Part shown: positions 1 to 7,144 of the stretch, in pieces | How the letters are laid out: every line of letters begins with the position of its first letter | Numbering within the stretch: position 1 is the stretch's first letter | Notes under the pieces: generated by a model | Database searches by the model: none | Seen by the model: the letters and a program-made list of their open reading frames with translations, nothing else | What the model was told of the DNA's origin: nothing | Translations under genes and position numbers: made by a program | NCBI GenBank assembly: GCA_903923395.1 | Contig: CAIXXM010000141.1 | Coordinates: 1-38,494, forward strand | Direction: 5' to 3' | From: an uncultured Acidobacteriia bacterium | GTDB lineage: Bacteria; Acidobacteriota; Terriglobia; Bryobacterales; Bryobacteraceae | DNA: 38,494 nt

Positions 1-68
1 ACCGCTACGTCCTGACTCGCTATCCAGAACTCCCCCTGCTTCTCCTTCTTCCGCTTGCCCATCGCCAT
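1..68 (-). CDS. Transposase-like protein, N-terminal fragment (runs off the window)
   Basis: Reading the minus strand from an ATG at 68 gives an open frame to the window edge, beginning MAMGKRKKEKQGEFWIASQD. A short basic start followed by an aromatic residue and a T/S-x-D/E step is typical, as I recall, of transposases of the IS1182/IS5 type common in Acidobacteria. Only about 22 codons are visible, so neither the family nor intactness can be settled. No terminal inverted repeat could be identified between 69 and 163. The assignment rests on N-terminal pattern memory alone; it could be any small basic protein. Confidence 0.45.
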   Translation of the reverse strand, partial: MAMGKRKKEKQGEFWIASQDVA

Positions 69-163
69 GTTAACTATGACGTTCAGAACATTCTCAAGGT
101 CACTTGTTTTCTGCTCTGTCGGAGACTAAATCCACAGGCTGTTAGGAGCAGGAGGAATTTTCT

Positions 164-874
164 ATGCGACACGGAATTATTGCCGCGACGCTTTTCATCA
201 GCGCTCTTGGGGCCCAGGCTGGGACGATCATCAGCGCCAATCTGCCTTCGGGCTCAATCATCGTGAATGTGGATGCAACGGTGGACGGGGCCGCCACAAA
301 CAGTGGCTTCGGAGCTGATCCATACGCTTACTGGTATCACCCGTTCAACAACGCCAGTGGTCCGCTGTTGTCTACTACGGTGCAGGCGGGTACTTACACC
401 TTCCGCATCGTGGACCCCGCCGATGCGAGCGTGCTTTTCAGCTCATTGACCAGTTCAGACCTGAGCAAGATCTACACGGCCTGGACTTACAACAGCCCCT
501 ATATTACGGACATCGTGGTTTTTGACGGCTCTGCGGCGACCAATACGTCGGTATCGCAGTTATTCGACGTGGCACCCAATACGCAGGGATATAGCGATGC
601 CGCGTCCGCCTATGCCGCTGAAGTGACCAGTGGTTACTACAACCAAATCCAGGTGGGGAATCGTGACAGCGGGAATTTCCAGACCAGTTACACCTTCGCG
701 ACTGCCACCACGCTTATCTTTGCGGTACCTGATAACGGCTTAGGCGACAATCTCGGGGGAACATCTATCCTGATCCAGTCGACTGGAGCGGGGGATGCAC
801 CGGAACCCGGCACGTTTGGTCTTATCGCAGGGGCAGCGGCAATAGCACTCGCCGCGCGCCGTTTTTGCCGGTAG
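164..874 (+). CDS. PEP-CTERM sorting domain protein
   Basis: A 236-residue secreted protein of unknown specific function. It starts with a signal peptide (hydrophobic residues about 5-19, ending in a GAQA-type cleavage site). It ends with a PEP-CTERM tripartite tail: Pro-Glu-Pro near residue 213, a hydrophobic helix rich in Ala/Ile, and a terminal Arg cluster (AARRFCR). Proteins with this tail are normally recognised by an exosortase and moved to the cell surface or extracellular matrix; no exosortase gene is present in this window. The body is rich in Thr, Ser, Tyr and Asn with beta-strand character and no motif I recognise. The ATG at 164 follows a strong Shine-Dalgarno site (GGAGGA, about 151-156). 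A clear intrinsic terminator lies 26 bases after the stop, so it is probably monocistronic. Confidence 0.85.
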   Translation: MRHGIIAATLFISALGAQAGTIISANLPSGSIIVNVDATVDGAATNSGFGADPYAYWYHPFNNASGPLLSTTVQAGTYTFRIVDPADASVLFSSLTSSDLSKIYTAWTYNSPYITDIVVFDGSAATNTSVSQLFDVAPNTQGYSDAASAYAAEVTSGYYNQIQVGNRDSGNFQTSYTFATATTLIFAVPDNGLGDNLGGTSILIQSTGAGDAPEPGTFGLIAGAAAIALAARRFCR

Positions 875-899
875 CTTTTTTCACTGGACATCTTGCGAG

Positions 900-928
900 G
901 GCGGGGACTTCGGTCTCCGCCTTTTTTT
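900..928 (+). terminator. Intrinsic terminator with UUCG tetraloop
   Basis: A 9-bp GC-rich stem (900-908 with 913-921, one G-U wobble) is closed by a TTCG tetraloop flanked by C and G, followed by seven T (922-928). This is a textbook rho-independent terminator for the PEP-CTERM gene. It stops four bases short of the stop codon of the convergent protease gene. On the minus strand the hairpin is not followed by a T run, so it acts in one direction. Confidence 0.9.
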
Positions 929-931
929 CGC

Positions 932-2068
932 TTACAGTGGTCTCTGCTCAATGACGGTCCTCTCAGTCGGAAGATCCTCGTCTATCACTTCGTCAATCAG
1001 TCCGAGCCAAAAAGCATCCAGCGCTGTCATTGGATTCTCTTCTTCTTGCAGCGCGTAACACAGAGCGCCGAAGAACATACGCAGGGGCAGCAATTCTTCG
1101 GTAATTTTCTCCTGATCATCGGGACCTAAGAAATCCCGCCATGGATCACAGATACCATCGATGTCCTGATGGTGACCTATGTATTCCTGGACGAGGACGA
1201 AATCATCGGCAACCTGGGATAACCCTGTCTCCGTGAACGACCAGTCTGGATCATTTCGGTTGCTTGCCAGCTCAAAATTTACCATTGCACGGAGCATCTC
1301 AGCATGAACTTTTGCTCTTGTGCCGACCCGCTCCCTCGATTTCAGCGCTGAGATAAATGGCTTGGACTTACTCACATAGTCAAACACGGACTGGTACCGC
1401 TTCCGCCGTGCCAATGCCTTGGTGAAAACTCTCTGTCCCATAGGAGTTAGCTTGGCCTCAACCATGTTCAAAAATGCGTCTTGGTTTGAGCGGAGATCCG
1501 GATGGTCTCTGAGAAAGGTTCCGAACGAAGGCCTTAGTGAGAAATATCGAAACAGGAACTTCTGGATAGCACTCTTCACGAGTGCCAGCGCACGCCTGTT
1601 GTTTGACTCTTTCAGTCCTTTTGCGACTCCGGAGGCACCTTCGAGAGTAATCTCCTCACGAAAGGTTCTGGCACCGTGGAAATGAATCAAGCTGCCGGGG
1701 AAGGCGATAGCATAGTCTCCCGCTGCGAGGAAATCTGCAGCGGCTGATCCCGCAAATCCGGTTGCTACCGTGATGATTCGACACGGCGCTGACCGGTCCT
1801 GATCCGTGGAACGAAGCAGGCTCAAGATCTGATCAGCAGATTGAATGACACCGCCTGGGCTGTCGATGTATACCGTGATAGGGGCGCGGCTGTCGGCACA
1901 CAATATCAGGATTTGGGGAGTGAGGCGCGATACCAGTTGGGGACCGATCTCGCCCGAAACATAAACTGCCCGGCGCGGATCCGGCCGGTAGTCAGGTGAT
2001 TTTATCTCAGGACTGCCTTGCTGCGGGCTTAGCACGCCGGGTTGGCTTTTTGGGGGACTTGGTCTCAT
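932..2068 (-). CDS. ClpP-fold (family S14-like) serine protease with long C-terminal extension
   Basis: A 378-residue protein when started at the ATG at 2068. Residues about 35-140 match the ClpP fold: strand-turn YVSGEIG (36-42), the oxyanion-loop motif IDSPGG (68-73), nucleophile Ser108 in GFAGSAAAD, and the putative catalytic His129 in GSLIHFHG. The third catalytic residue cannot be placed. ClpP is about 200 residues; here some 240 further residues follow, highly charged and helical, with no family I recognise. There is no signal peptide. A longer frame opens upstream to 2302 but runs through the small gene 2007-2201 and has no plausible start. The chosen start overlaps that gene by 62 bases with only a weak ribosome site, so the exact start is uncertain. 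It could be a stand-alone cytoplasmic protease or a partner of a Clp ATPase; no ATPase is nearby. Confidence 0.7.
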   Translation of the reverse strand: MRPSPPKSQPGVLSPQQGSPEIKSPDYRPDPRRAVYVSGEIGPQLVSRLTPQILILCADSRAPITVYIDSPGGVIQSADQILSLLRSTDQDRSAPCRIITVATGFAGSAAADFLAAGDYAIAFPGSLIHFHGARTFREEITLEGASGVAKGLKESNNRRALALVKSAIQKFLFRYFSLRPSFGTFLRDHPDLRSNQDAFLNMVEAKLTPMGQRVFTKALARRKRYQSVFDYVSKSKPFISALKSRERVGTRAKVHAEMLRAMVNFELASNRNDPDWSFTETGLSQVADDFVLVQEYIGHHQDIDGICDPWRDFLGPDDQEKITEELLPLRMFFGALCYALQEEENPMTALDAFWLGLIDEVIDEDLPTERTVIEQRPL

Positions 2069-2201
2069 TTCGATTTCGCTCTGAAGCGTCCCTGAAGAAC
2101 GCGTCCAGATCGCTTCCATAGACTTTGTGGATCGCCGTAAGGGCTTCCCGGAGCCTGTTGTTGTACAAGTTCTTGGGTTCCGTACGGGTAATAGTTTCCA
2201 T
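2007..2201 (-). CDS. Small charged protein, overlapping the ClpP-like gene
   Basis: A 64-residue protein starting at the ATG at 2201, preceded at suitable distance by GAGGTG, which favours this start over the GTG at 2210. The N-terminal half is predicted helical (NNRLREALTAIHKVYGSDLD); the C-terminal half is very basic, with repeated Lys, Arg and Pro. No family is recognised. It lies just upstream of, and overlaps by 62 bases in another frame, the ClpP-like protease gene, so the two are probably co-transcribed. A short acidic/basic partner of the protease, such as an adaptor or regulator, is possible but purely inferred. Confidence 0.55.
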   Translation of the reverse strand: METITRTEPKNLYNNRLREALTAIHKVYGSDLDAFFRDASERNRNETKSPKKPTRRAKPAARQS

Positions 2202-2516
2202 TGCTTGCACCTCAGCAGAATTAGATAATCGAATTTCGGGCCAAACGTTTTCCGTACTGGCTGGTCAGGGATGGCGGGACGACATTTGCATGCCACTCCC
2301 ATTTGTCAACACCGACCCTGATTCAATTCTAGTACCATACTGCTCGCTAATTTCTTACGCTCCCAGTGAAAATCTGACGCCGGGCTTCAAGGCAGATTCG
2401 CCGTCCAATTGCATCCTTAAGATCGGGTTCGTTTAATCCCTGCTGCATTGCCCGCGCCGATACACTAGACTTTCATAAAGGCCGCGCCCGCCTCCAATAT
2501 CAACAGGAGCATCACC
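2202..2516. promoter_or_regulatory. Divergent intergenic region between the protease pair and the S9 peptidase
   Basis: About 315 bases without a convincing gene. It separates two divergently transcribed units and so should hold promoters for both. On the plus strand a TACACT hexamer at 2461-2466 could be a -10 box, but no good -35 is seen at 16-18 bases. On the minus strand TTATCT (2228-2223) precedes the ribosome site of the small gene. A 103-codon plus-strand frame covers part of the region but has no ribosome site or recognisable protein. Confidence 0.4.
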
Positions 2517-4955
2517 TTGCGTCGTTTTCTCACGCTACTCGCATTCTCGCTGCCGCTGGCAGCACAACAACTTCCGTACCAGAAGCCGCCCAAAGAGATT
2601 TCTGACATTCTCAACGCGCCCGGCACGCCCATGCTTGCCGTGAACTCCGCCCACACCTGGGCGACGCTCGCGCAGGTGGCCCGCAATCCTTCCATCGCCG
2701 AAGTGGCGGAACCCATGTTGCGCCTGGCTGGCATCCGGATTGATCCTGCCACCAACGGACTGCACCTGGCTCCGCATATTCTTTCCGTGAAACTGGTGAA
2801 GCTGCCCGAAGGCACCACCAAAGAACTGGCGCTGCCGGCCGGAGCCCAGATCGGCGGACTGACCTGGTCAGAAGACGGCAAGCAATTCGCCGCCACCAAC
2901 ATCACGCCGAACGGTATTGAAGTTTGGCTGGGCGACCCCGTCACCGCCAAATTGCGCAAAGTTGCCGGTATCAAAGCGAACTCCGTGCTGGGCAGCCCGT
3001 TTGACTGGCTTCCGGACAACAAGACGCTGCTCGTCAAGGCTGTGGTTCCCAACCGTGGACCCGCCCCCGCTGAGCCGAAAGTTCCGCTGGGTCCGCACAT
3101 CCAGGAATCGAAGGGCAAGGCCATTGGTGTTGCCACTTACGAAGACATGCTGCAGAACCCGCATGACGAAGATCTCTACGAATACTATGCGACTTCGCAG
3201 CTGATGGCGGTTGACACCGCGACCGGCAAAGTGACTCCTGTGGGCAAGCCCGGCATCCTGGAAAATGTGGACGTTTCGCCGGATGGCGGCTCCCTGCTGA
3301 TCACGCGGGAACACCGTCCTTTCAGCTATCTGCACCCGAACCGCGAATTCCCCAAGGAAGTGGAAGTGTGGAGCGCGGCCGGCAAGATGCTCAAGACCGT
3401 GGCCAGCATTCCGCTGCAGGAACGCGTGCCCATCGGCGGCGTGACGGCTGCTCCGCGCCAGTTCCGCTGGATTCCCACGGAAACTGCTTCCGTGATGTGG
3501 ATTGAAGCCATGGATGGCGGCAACCCGAAGGAAAAAGTTCCGCACCGCGACCGCGTGGTGGCACTTTCCGCGCCCTTTACCGATGCACCCAGGGAAATTT
3601 TCCAAACAGAGGAACGCTACGCCGGGATTCAGTTCGGCAAGAACTACGCGCTGATTGAAGATTCCGCCCGTATCTCGCGCGTGGTCCGGACGTTTAAGAT
3701 TGATCCAAAATCCCCCGGCACTGCGCCGCTGCTCATCTGGAGCCGCAACGCGCAGGATCGTTACAAAGATCCGGGCCGCCCTGTCACGGCATCCGGTGCC
3801 GCCGGCGGCGGCTTTGGACCTGGCGGTGGCGGTGGACGCCGTGGTGGACGTGGCGGTGATCTGCTGGAAGACGGCGATTACATTCTGCTCTCCGGTGCCG
3901 GTGCCAGCCCGAAAGGCGACCACCCGTTCCTGGACCGTTTCAACCTGAAGACCCAGAAGACAGAGCGGCTATTCCAGTGCGCTGACGATGTCTACGAAGT
4001 GGTGGACAACGTTCTGGACCCTGCCGGCAACACCTTCATCACCCGCAAGGAAAGTCCGACGATGCCGCCGAATTACTTCCTGCACAACGGGAAGAACGTG
4101 GTCGCGCTGACGGATTTCAAAGACCCGGCTCCGCAATTGCGCAAGATCAAGAAGCAACTGGTCACTTACAAGCGCGCCGATGGTGTGCCGCTCTCCATGA
4201 CCCTCTATCTGCCGCCGGACTACAAGTCGGGCACCAAGCTGCCTGCCGTGGTTTGGGCCTATCCGCGCGAGTATAACGACGCTGATACTGCCGGTCAGAT
4301 CCAGGGTTCCACGCAACGCTTCACTGCCATTAACGGTGCTTCGCATCTCTTCTTCCTGCTGCAGGGCTATGCGGTGCTGGATGAGGCGGCCATGCCGGTG
4401 GTGGGCACCATTGACGTGGTGAACAACACCTATGTGGAGCAGATCACGGCCGATGCAAAAGCTGCCATCGATACCGCCGCGGCAATGGGTTACATCGATC
4501 CGGAACGCGTTGGTGTGGGCGGCCACAGCTATGGTGCCTTCATGACCGCGAACCTGCTCGCGCATACCCGTCTCTTCAAGGCTGGCATTGCCGAGAGCGG
4601 CGCTTACAACCGCACTCTCACGCCGTTCGGCTTCCAGAGCGAGCGCCGCACGTTCTGGGAAGCGAAGGACACCTATCTGAACATGTCGCCCTTCTACTTC
4701 GCGAACATGATCAAGGACCCGATTCTGCTGATCCACGGCGAAGCGGATGACAATTCGGGCACCTTCCCCATCCAGAGCGACCGTATGTATCAGGCGCTGC
4801 GGGGCAACGGGGCAACGGTCCGGCTGGTCTTCCTGCCGGGTGAAGCGCATGGGTACCGGGGCAAAGAGACCCTGGAACATGTGCTCTGGGAAGAAGCCCG
4901 CTGGTTCGATATGTACGTGAAGAACGCTCCGAAGGGCATGGGCGGCGCGCAGTAA
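2517..4955 (+). CDS. Secreted S9 prolyl-oligopeptidase family peptidase, glutamyl endopeptidase (S9D) type
   Basis: An 812-residue serine peptidase starting at TTG, with AGGAGC 6-7 bases upstream. Signal peptide: residues 1-16 (MRRFLTLLAF... ending LAAQQ). Residues about 20-530 form the beta-propeller that gates the active site in S9 enzymes; residues about 550-800 are the alpha/beta-hydrolase domain. Nucleophile Ser671 sits in GGHSYGAF, the acid is Asp744 in IHGEADD, and the base His778 in GEAHGY. Several blocks (the PREYNDAD region, RTLTPFGFQ, NMSPFYFANMI, HVLWEEARW) closely resemble what I recall of the plant chloroplast glutamyl endopeptidase, so cleavage after Glu in exported peptides is the best guess. 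An odd Gly/Arg-rich stretch lies at about 427-446. It stands alone; tandem hairpin repeats follow. Confidence 0.88.
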   Translation: MRRFLTLLAFSLPLAAQQLPYQKPPKEISDILNAPGTPMLAVNSAHTWATLAQVARNPSIAEVAEPMLRLAGIRIDPATNGLHLAPHILSVKLVKLPEGTTKELALPAGAQIGGLTWSEDGKQFAATNITPNGIEVWLGDPVTAKLRKVAGIKANSVLGSPFDWLPDNKTLLVKAVVPNRGPAPAEPKVPLGPHIQESKGKAIGVATYEDMLQNPHDEDLYEYYATSQLMAVDTATGKVTPVGKPGILENVDVSPDGGSLLITREHRPFSYLHPNREFPKEVEVWSAAGKMLKTVASIPLQERVPIGGVTAAPRQFRWIPTETASVMWIEAMDGGNPKEKVPHRDRVVALSAPFTDAPREIFQTEERYAGIQFGKNYALIEDSARISRVVRTFKIDPKSPGTAPLLIWSRNAQDRYKDPGRPVTASGAAGGGFGPGGGGGRRGGRGGDLLEDGDYILLSGAGASPKGDHPFLDRFNLKTQKTERLFQCADDVYEVVDNVLDPAGNTFITRKESPTMPPNYFLHNGKNVVALTDFKDPAPQLRKIKKQLVTYKRADGVPLSMTLYLPPDYKSGTKLPAVVWAYPREYNDADTAGQIQGSTQRFTAINGASHLFFLLQGYAVLDEAAMPVVGTIDVVNNTYVEQITADAKAAIDTAAAMGYIDPERVGVGGHSYGAFMTANLLAHTRLFKAGIAESGAYNRTLTPFGFQSERRTFWEAKDTYLNMSPFYFANMIKDPILLIHGEADDNSGTFPIQSDRMYQALRGNGATVRLVFLPGEAHGYRGKETLEHVLWEEARWFDMYVKNAPKGMGGAQ

Positions 4956-4983
4956 TCATTTGTTCACGGGCATGGAAGCTTCT

Positions 4984-5027
4984 TGAGAGACAAGCCGCAC
5001 AACGGACGTCTTCGCTCCTGTGCGGCT
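4984..5027. repeat. Hairpin repeat, copy 1 of 2
   Basis: A 44-bp unit whose last 35 bases form a perfect 9-bp stem, AGCCGCACA pairing with TGTGCGGCT, around a 17-base loop. An identical copy follows after 3 bases. It lies 28 bases after the S9 peptidase stop and may act as a transcription stop or mRNA-stabilising structure, although there is no T run. I saw no other copy in the window. Confidence 0.85.
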
Positions 5028-5030
5028 CTA

Positions 5031-5074
5031 TGAGAGACAAGCCGCACAACGGACGTCTTCGCTCCTGTGCGGCT
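5031..5074. repeat. Hairpin repeat, copy 2 of 2
   Basis: Exact 44-bp copy of the preceding unit, period 47 bp. Its right arm ends at the first base of a TATACT hexamer (5074-5079), so the structure directly abuts the probable fabZ promoter. The loop sequence is the same in both copies. Confidence 0.85.
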
Positions 5075-5079
5075 ATACT
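5074..5079 (+). promoter_or_regulatory. Candidate -10 box for the lipid A operon
   Basis: TATACT matches the sigma-70 -10 consensus in 5 of 6 positions. A start of transcription 7 bases downstream (about 5086) would leave a 5-base leader before the fabZ ATG at 5091. No clear -35 is visible because that position falls inside the second hairpin repeat. Confidence 0.4.
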
Positions 5080-5090
5080 TAAAGGTTTCC

Positions 5091-5552
5091 ATGCCCACTC
5101 TTGACGTACTAGAGATCCGGCAGATTCTGCCGCATCGTTACCCCTTCCTGCTTGTTGACCGGATTCTCGAGGTCGACGAAACCCACATTGTCGGCATCAA
5201 GAACGTCACTGCCAACGAACCGCACTTCCCCGGCCACTTTCCTGACTTTCCGGTGATGCCGGGTGTTCTGATCATTGAAGCTATGGCGCAGACCGCCGGC
5301 ATTCAGGTTCTCCGCACAATTCCTGATCGCGACAACAAGCTGGTCTTCCTGGTTTCCGTGGATGGGGCGCGTTTCCGCAAGCCTGTGGTGCCCGGCGACC
5401 AGTTGCGTATCGAAATGAAAGTCATCCGCCGCAAGGGCATGGTGGCGAAGATGGCTGGCGTGGCGACGGTGGATGGCAAAGTTGTCGCCGAAGCCGAAGT
5501 GATGTGCAAGCTGCAGGACAAGAGTGCCGCGCCTGCTGCGGACTCCGAGTAA
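5091..5552 (+). CDS. fabZ: 3-hydroxyacyl-[acyl-carrier-protein] dehydratase FabZ
   Basis: A 153-residue hotdog-fold enzyme that dehydrates 3-hydroxyacyl-ACP in fatty acid elongation and so competes with LpxA for the hydroxyacyl-ACP pool. The N-terminal signature LPHRYPFLLVDRI is present. The catalytic pair is His49 (in HFPGHFP) and Glu63 (in LIIEAMAQ), 14 residues apart as in known FabZ proteins. The ATG at 5091 is preferred to a GTG at 5067 because the latter lies inside the hairpin repeat and adds a tail that FabZ proteins lack; AAAGG precedes the ATG. It is the first gene of the lipid A operon and its stop directly abuts the lpxA start. Confidence 0.95.
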   Translation: MPTLDVLEIRQILPHRYPFLLVDRILEVDETHIVGIKNVTANEPHFPGHFPDFPVMPGVLIIEAMAQTAGIQVLRTIPDRDNKLVFLVSVDGARFRKPVVPGDQLRIEMKVIRRKGMVAKMAGVATVDGKVVAEAEVMCKLQDKSAAPAADSE

Positions 5553-6332
5553 ATGCCGGTTCATCCCACAGCGATCGTCGATCCGGCGGCGAATGTGCAC
5601 GACACGGCGGAGATCGGTCCGTTCTGCATTCTTGGGCCGGACGTGGAAATCGGCGCAGGTACGCGCTTGATGGCCAATGTCTATGTGGATGGCGCGACGG
5701 TGATCGGAGAAGACAATCTCTTCTATCCCTTCAGCAGCATTGGTGTCGCCTCGCAGGATAAGAAATACAAGGGCGAGCGGGCCTTCACCCGGATTGGCAA
5801 CCGGAACAGCGTCCGTGAGTTCGTCACCATTCACCGCGGCACACAGGGCGGGGGATTGGAGACGGTCATCGGCGATGATTGCCTGCTCATGACGTATGCG
5901 CATGTGGCGCATGACTGCCGCATTGGGAACAACGTCATTCTGGGCAACAGCGTCGGGCTGGCCGGACATGTGACCGTGGAAGACTGGGCGGACCTCAGCC
6001 CCTTCAGCGGTGTGCACCAGTTCTGCCGCATCGGGCGCCATGCCTTTGTGGGCCCTTACAGCATCATCAAGCAGGACGTGATGCCCTATTCGCTCACCAG
6101 CCACCAGCCGGAGGTGCAGGTCTTTGGCGCGAACAGCGTGGGCCTGCAGCGGCGCGGATTTGAGAAGAGTTCGATTGAAGCGCTGCAGACGGCGCTGCGG
6201 ATTCTGACCCGCTCCGGTCTCAACACCACGAACGCCATCGAGCGCATCCACAATGAAGTGCCTCTTTGCGCCGAAGTGGAAGAACTGATCCAGTTCATCC
6301 GCAGCTCGGACCGGGGTGTTGTGAAGGGATGA
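5553..6332 (+). CDS. lpxA: Acyl-ACP--UDP-N-acetylglucosamine O-acyltransferase LpxA
   Basis: A 259-residue cytoplasmic trimeric enzyme, the usual length, carrying out the first step of lipid A synthesis: transfer of a 3-hydroxyacyl chain from ACP to UDP-GlcNAc (or its 3-amino form). Residues 1-190 are left-handed beta-helix hexapeptide repeats (HPTAIVDPAANV, IGPFCILG and so on). The catalytic His is His120 in AHVAHDCRIGN, and LAGHV follows. The C-terminal helical part contains NSVGLQRRGF. It begins the base after the fabZ stop and overlaps lpxI by ATGA, so translation is probably coupled. The oxidoreductase two genes down raises the question of which sugar nucleotide this enzyme uses. Confidence 0.95.
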   Translation: MPVHPTAIVDPAANVHDTAEIGPFCILGPDVEIGAGTRLMANVYVDGATVIGEDNLFYPFSSIGVASQDKKYKGERAFTRIGNRNSVREFVTIHRGTQGGGLETVIGDDCLLMTYAHVAHDCRIGNNVILGNSVGLAGHVTVEDWADLSPFSGVHQFCRIGRHAFVGPYSIIKQDVMPYSLTSHQPEVQVFGANSVGLQRRGFEKSSIEALQTALRILTRSGLNTTNAIERIHNEVPLCAEVEELIQFIRSSDRGVVKG

Positions 6333-7144
6333 AGTACGGCATCATCGCCGGCAACGGACGCTTCCCTGTTCTTGCGCTGGAGACCGCGCGGAAGCAGGGG
6401 GATGAGGCTGTTGCCATCGCGATCAAAGAGGAAGCTGGTCCTGAGGTGGAACGCGTGGCTGCGAAATGCCATTGGATTTCGCTCGGTGAGCTTTCCCGGC
6501 TGATCGACATCTGCCACGCCGAGGGCATCACGAAAATCATGATGGCCGGGCAGGTGAAGCACGCGAAAATCTTCTCCTCGATCCGTCCGGACTGGAAGCT
6601 GGTGAAGGTGCTGGCGTCTTTGGGGTCGAAGAATACGGATTCGCTGATTGGCGCGGTGCAGAAGGTCCTGCTCGACGAAGGCATTGAACTGGTGGATTCC
6701 ACGCTGCTGCTGAAGCCACTGCTGGCGGCGAAAGGCGTACTCACCAAGCGCAAGCCGGATTCCGACGAACAGCGTGACATCACCTATGGCAGCCGGATCG
6801 CGAATCAACTCGCGTCTCTGGATCTGGGCCAGAGTGTGGCAATCTCTGACAAAGCCTGCGTGGCACTGGAAGCGATGGAAGGCACCGACGCCATGCTGCG
6901 CCGGGCGGCCAGCCTGGTGGAAGGCAAGCGGCTGACTCTGGTGAAATCCTCTTCGCGCCGGCGGCACCTGCTTTTCGATGTTCCCGTGATTGGCCCCGGC
7001 ACCGTGGAAACCATGGTGGAAACGGGAACCACGGCACTCGCCGTTGACGCTGGACGCACCCTGCTGCTGGACCGCGAAGAACTTCTCGAAAAGGCCAATG
7101 CCGCGAAGCTGGCGATTATTGCAATGGAGCCCGAAGAAGCATGA
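6329..7144 (+). CDS. lpxI: UDP-2,3-diacylglucosamine diphosphatase LpxI
   Basis: A 271-residue protein of the LpxI (DUF1009) family, which hydrolyses UDP-2,3-diacylglucosamine to lipid X at the inner membrane in organisms that lack LpxH. N-terminal domain: KYGIIAGNGRFPVL. C-terminal domain: LDLGQSVAISDKACVALEAMEGTDAMLRR, with FDVPVIGPGTVETM later; Asp in EGTDA is in the conserved catalytic region. The start at 6329 makes an ATGA overlap with lpxA and matches the family N-terminus; a frame opening at 6266 adds 21 unlike residues. It also overlaps the next gene by ATGA. Confidence 0.93.
   Translation: MKYGIIAGNGRFPVLALETARKQGDEAVAIAIKEEAGPEVERVAAKCHWISLGELSRLIDICHAEGITKIMMAGQVKHAKIFSSIRPDWKLVKVLASLGSKNTDSLIGAVQKVLLDEGIELVDSTLLLKPLLAAKGVLTKRKPDSDEQRDITYGSRIANQLASLDLGQSVAISDKACVALEAMEGTDAMLRRAASLVEGKRLTLVKSSSRRRHLLFDVPVIGPGTVETMVETGTTALAVDAGRTLLLDREELLEKANAAKLAIIAMEPEEA

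Noticed and set aside
2069-2302. N-terminal extension of the ClpP-like protein to 2302
   Set aside because: The extra 78 residues overlap the small gene in another frame, have no ribosome site and do not look like protein sequence of this family.
2868-3923. A 351-codon minus-strand frame opposite the S9 peptidase
   Set aside because: The plus strand encodes a complete, recognisable peptidase; the antisense product has no domain or ribosome site. The same applies to 3969-4880, 5109-6251, 6086-7219 and 7312-8070.
4984-5074. CRISPR-like repeat pair
   Set aside because: Only two copies with a 3-base gap and no spacers or cas genes; a tandem hairpin duplication explains it.
5067-5090. Longer FabZ starting at GTG 5067
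   Set aside because: The GTG lies in the right arm of the hairpin repeat, and FabZ proteins start near the MPTLDV position at 5091.
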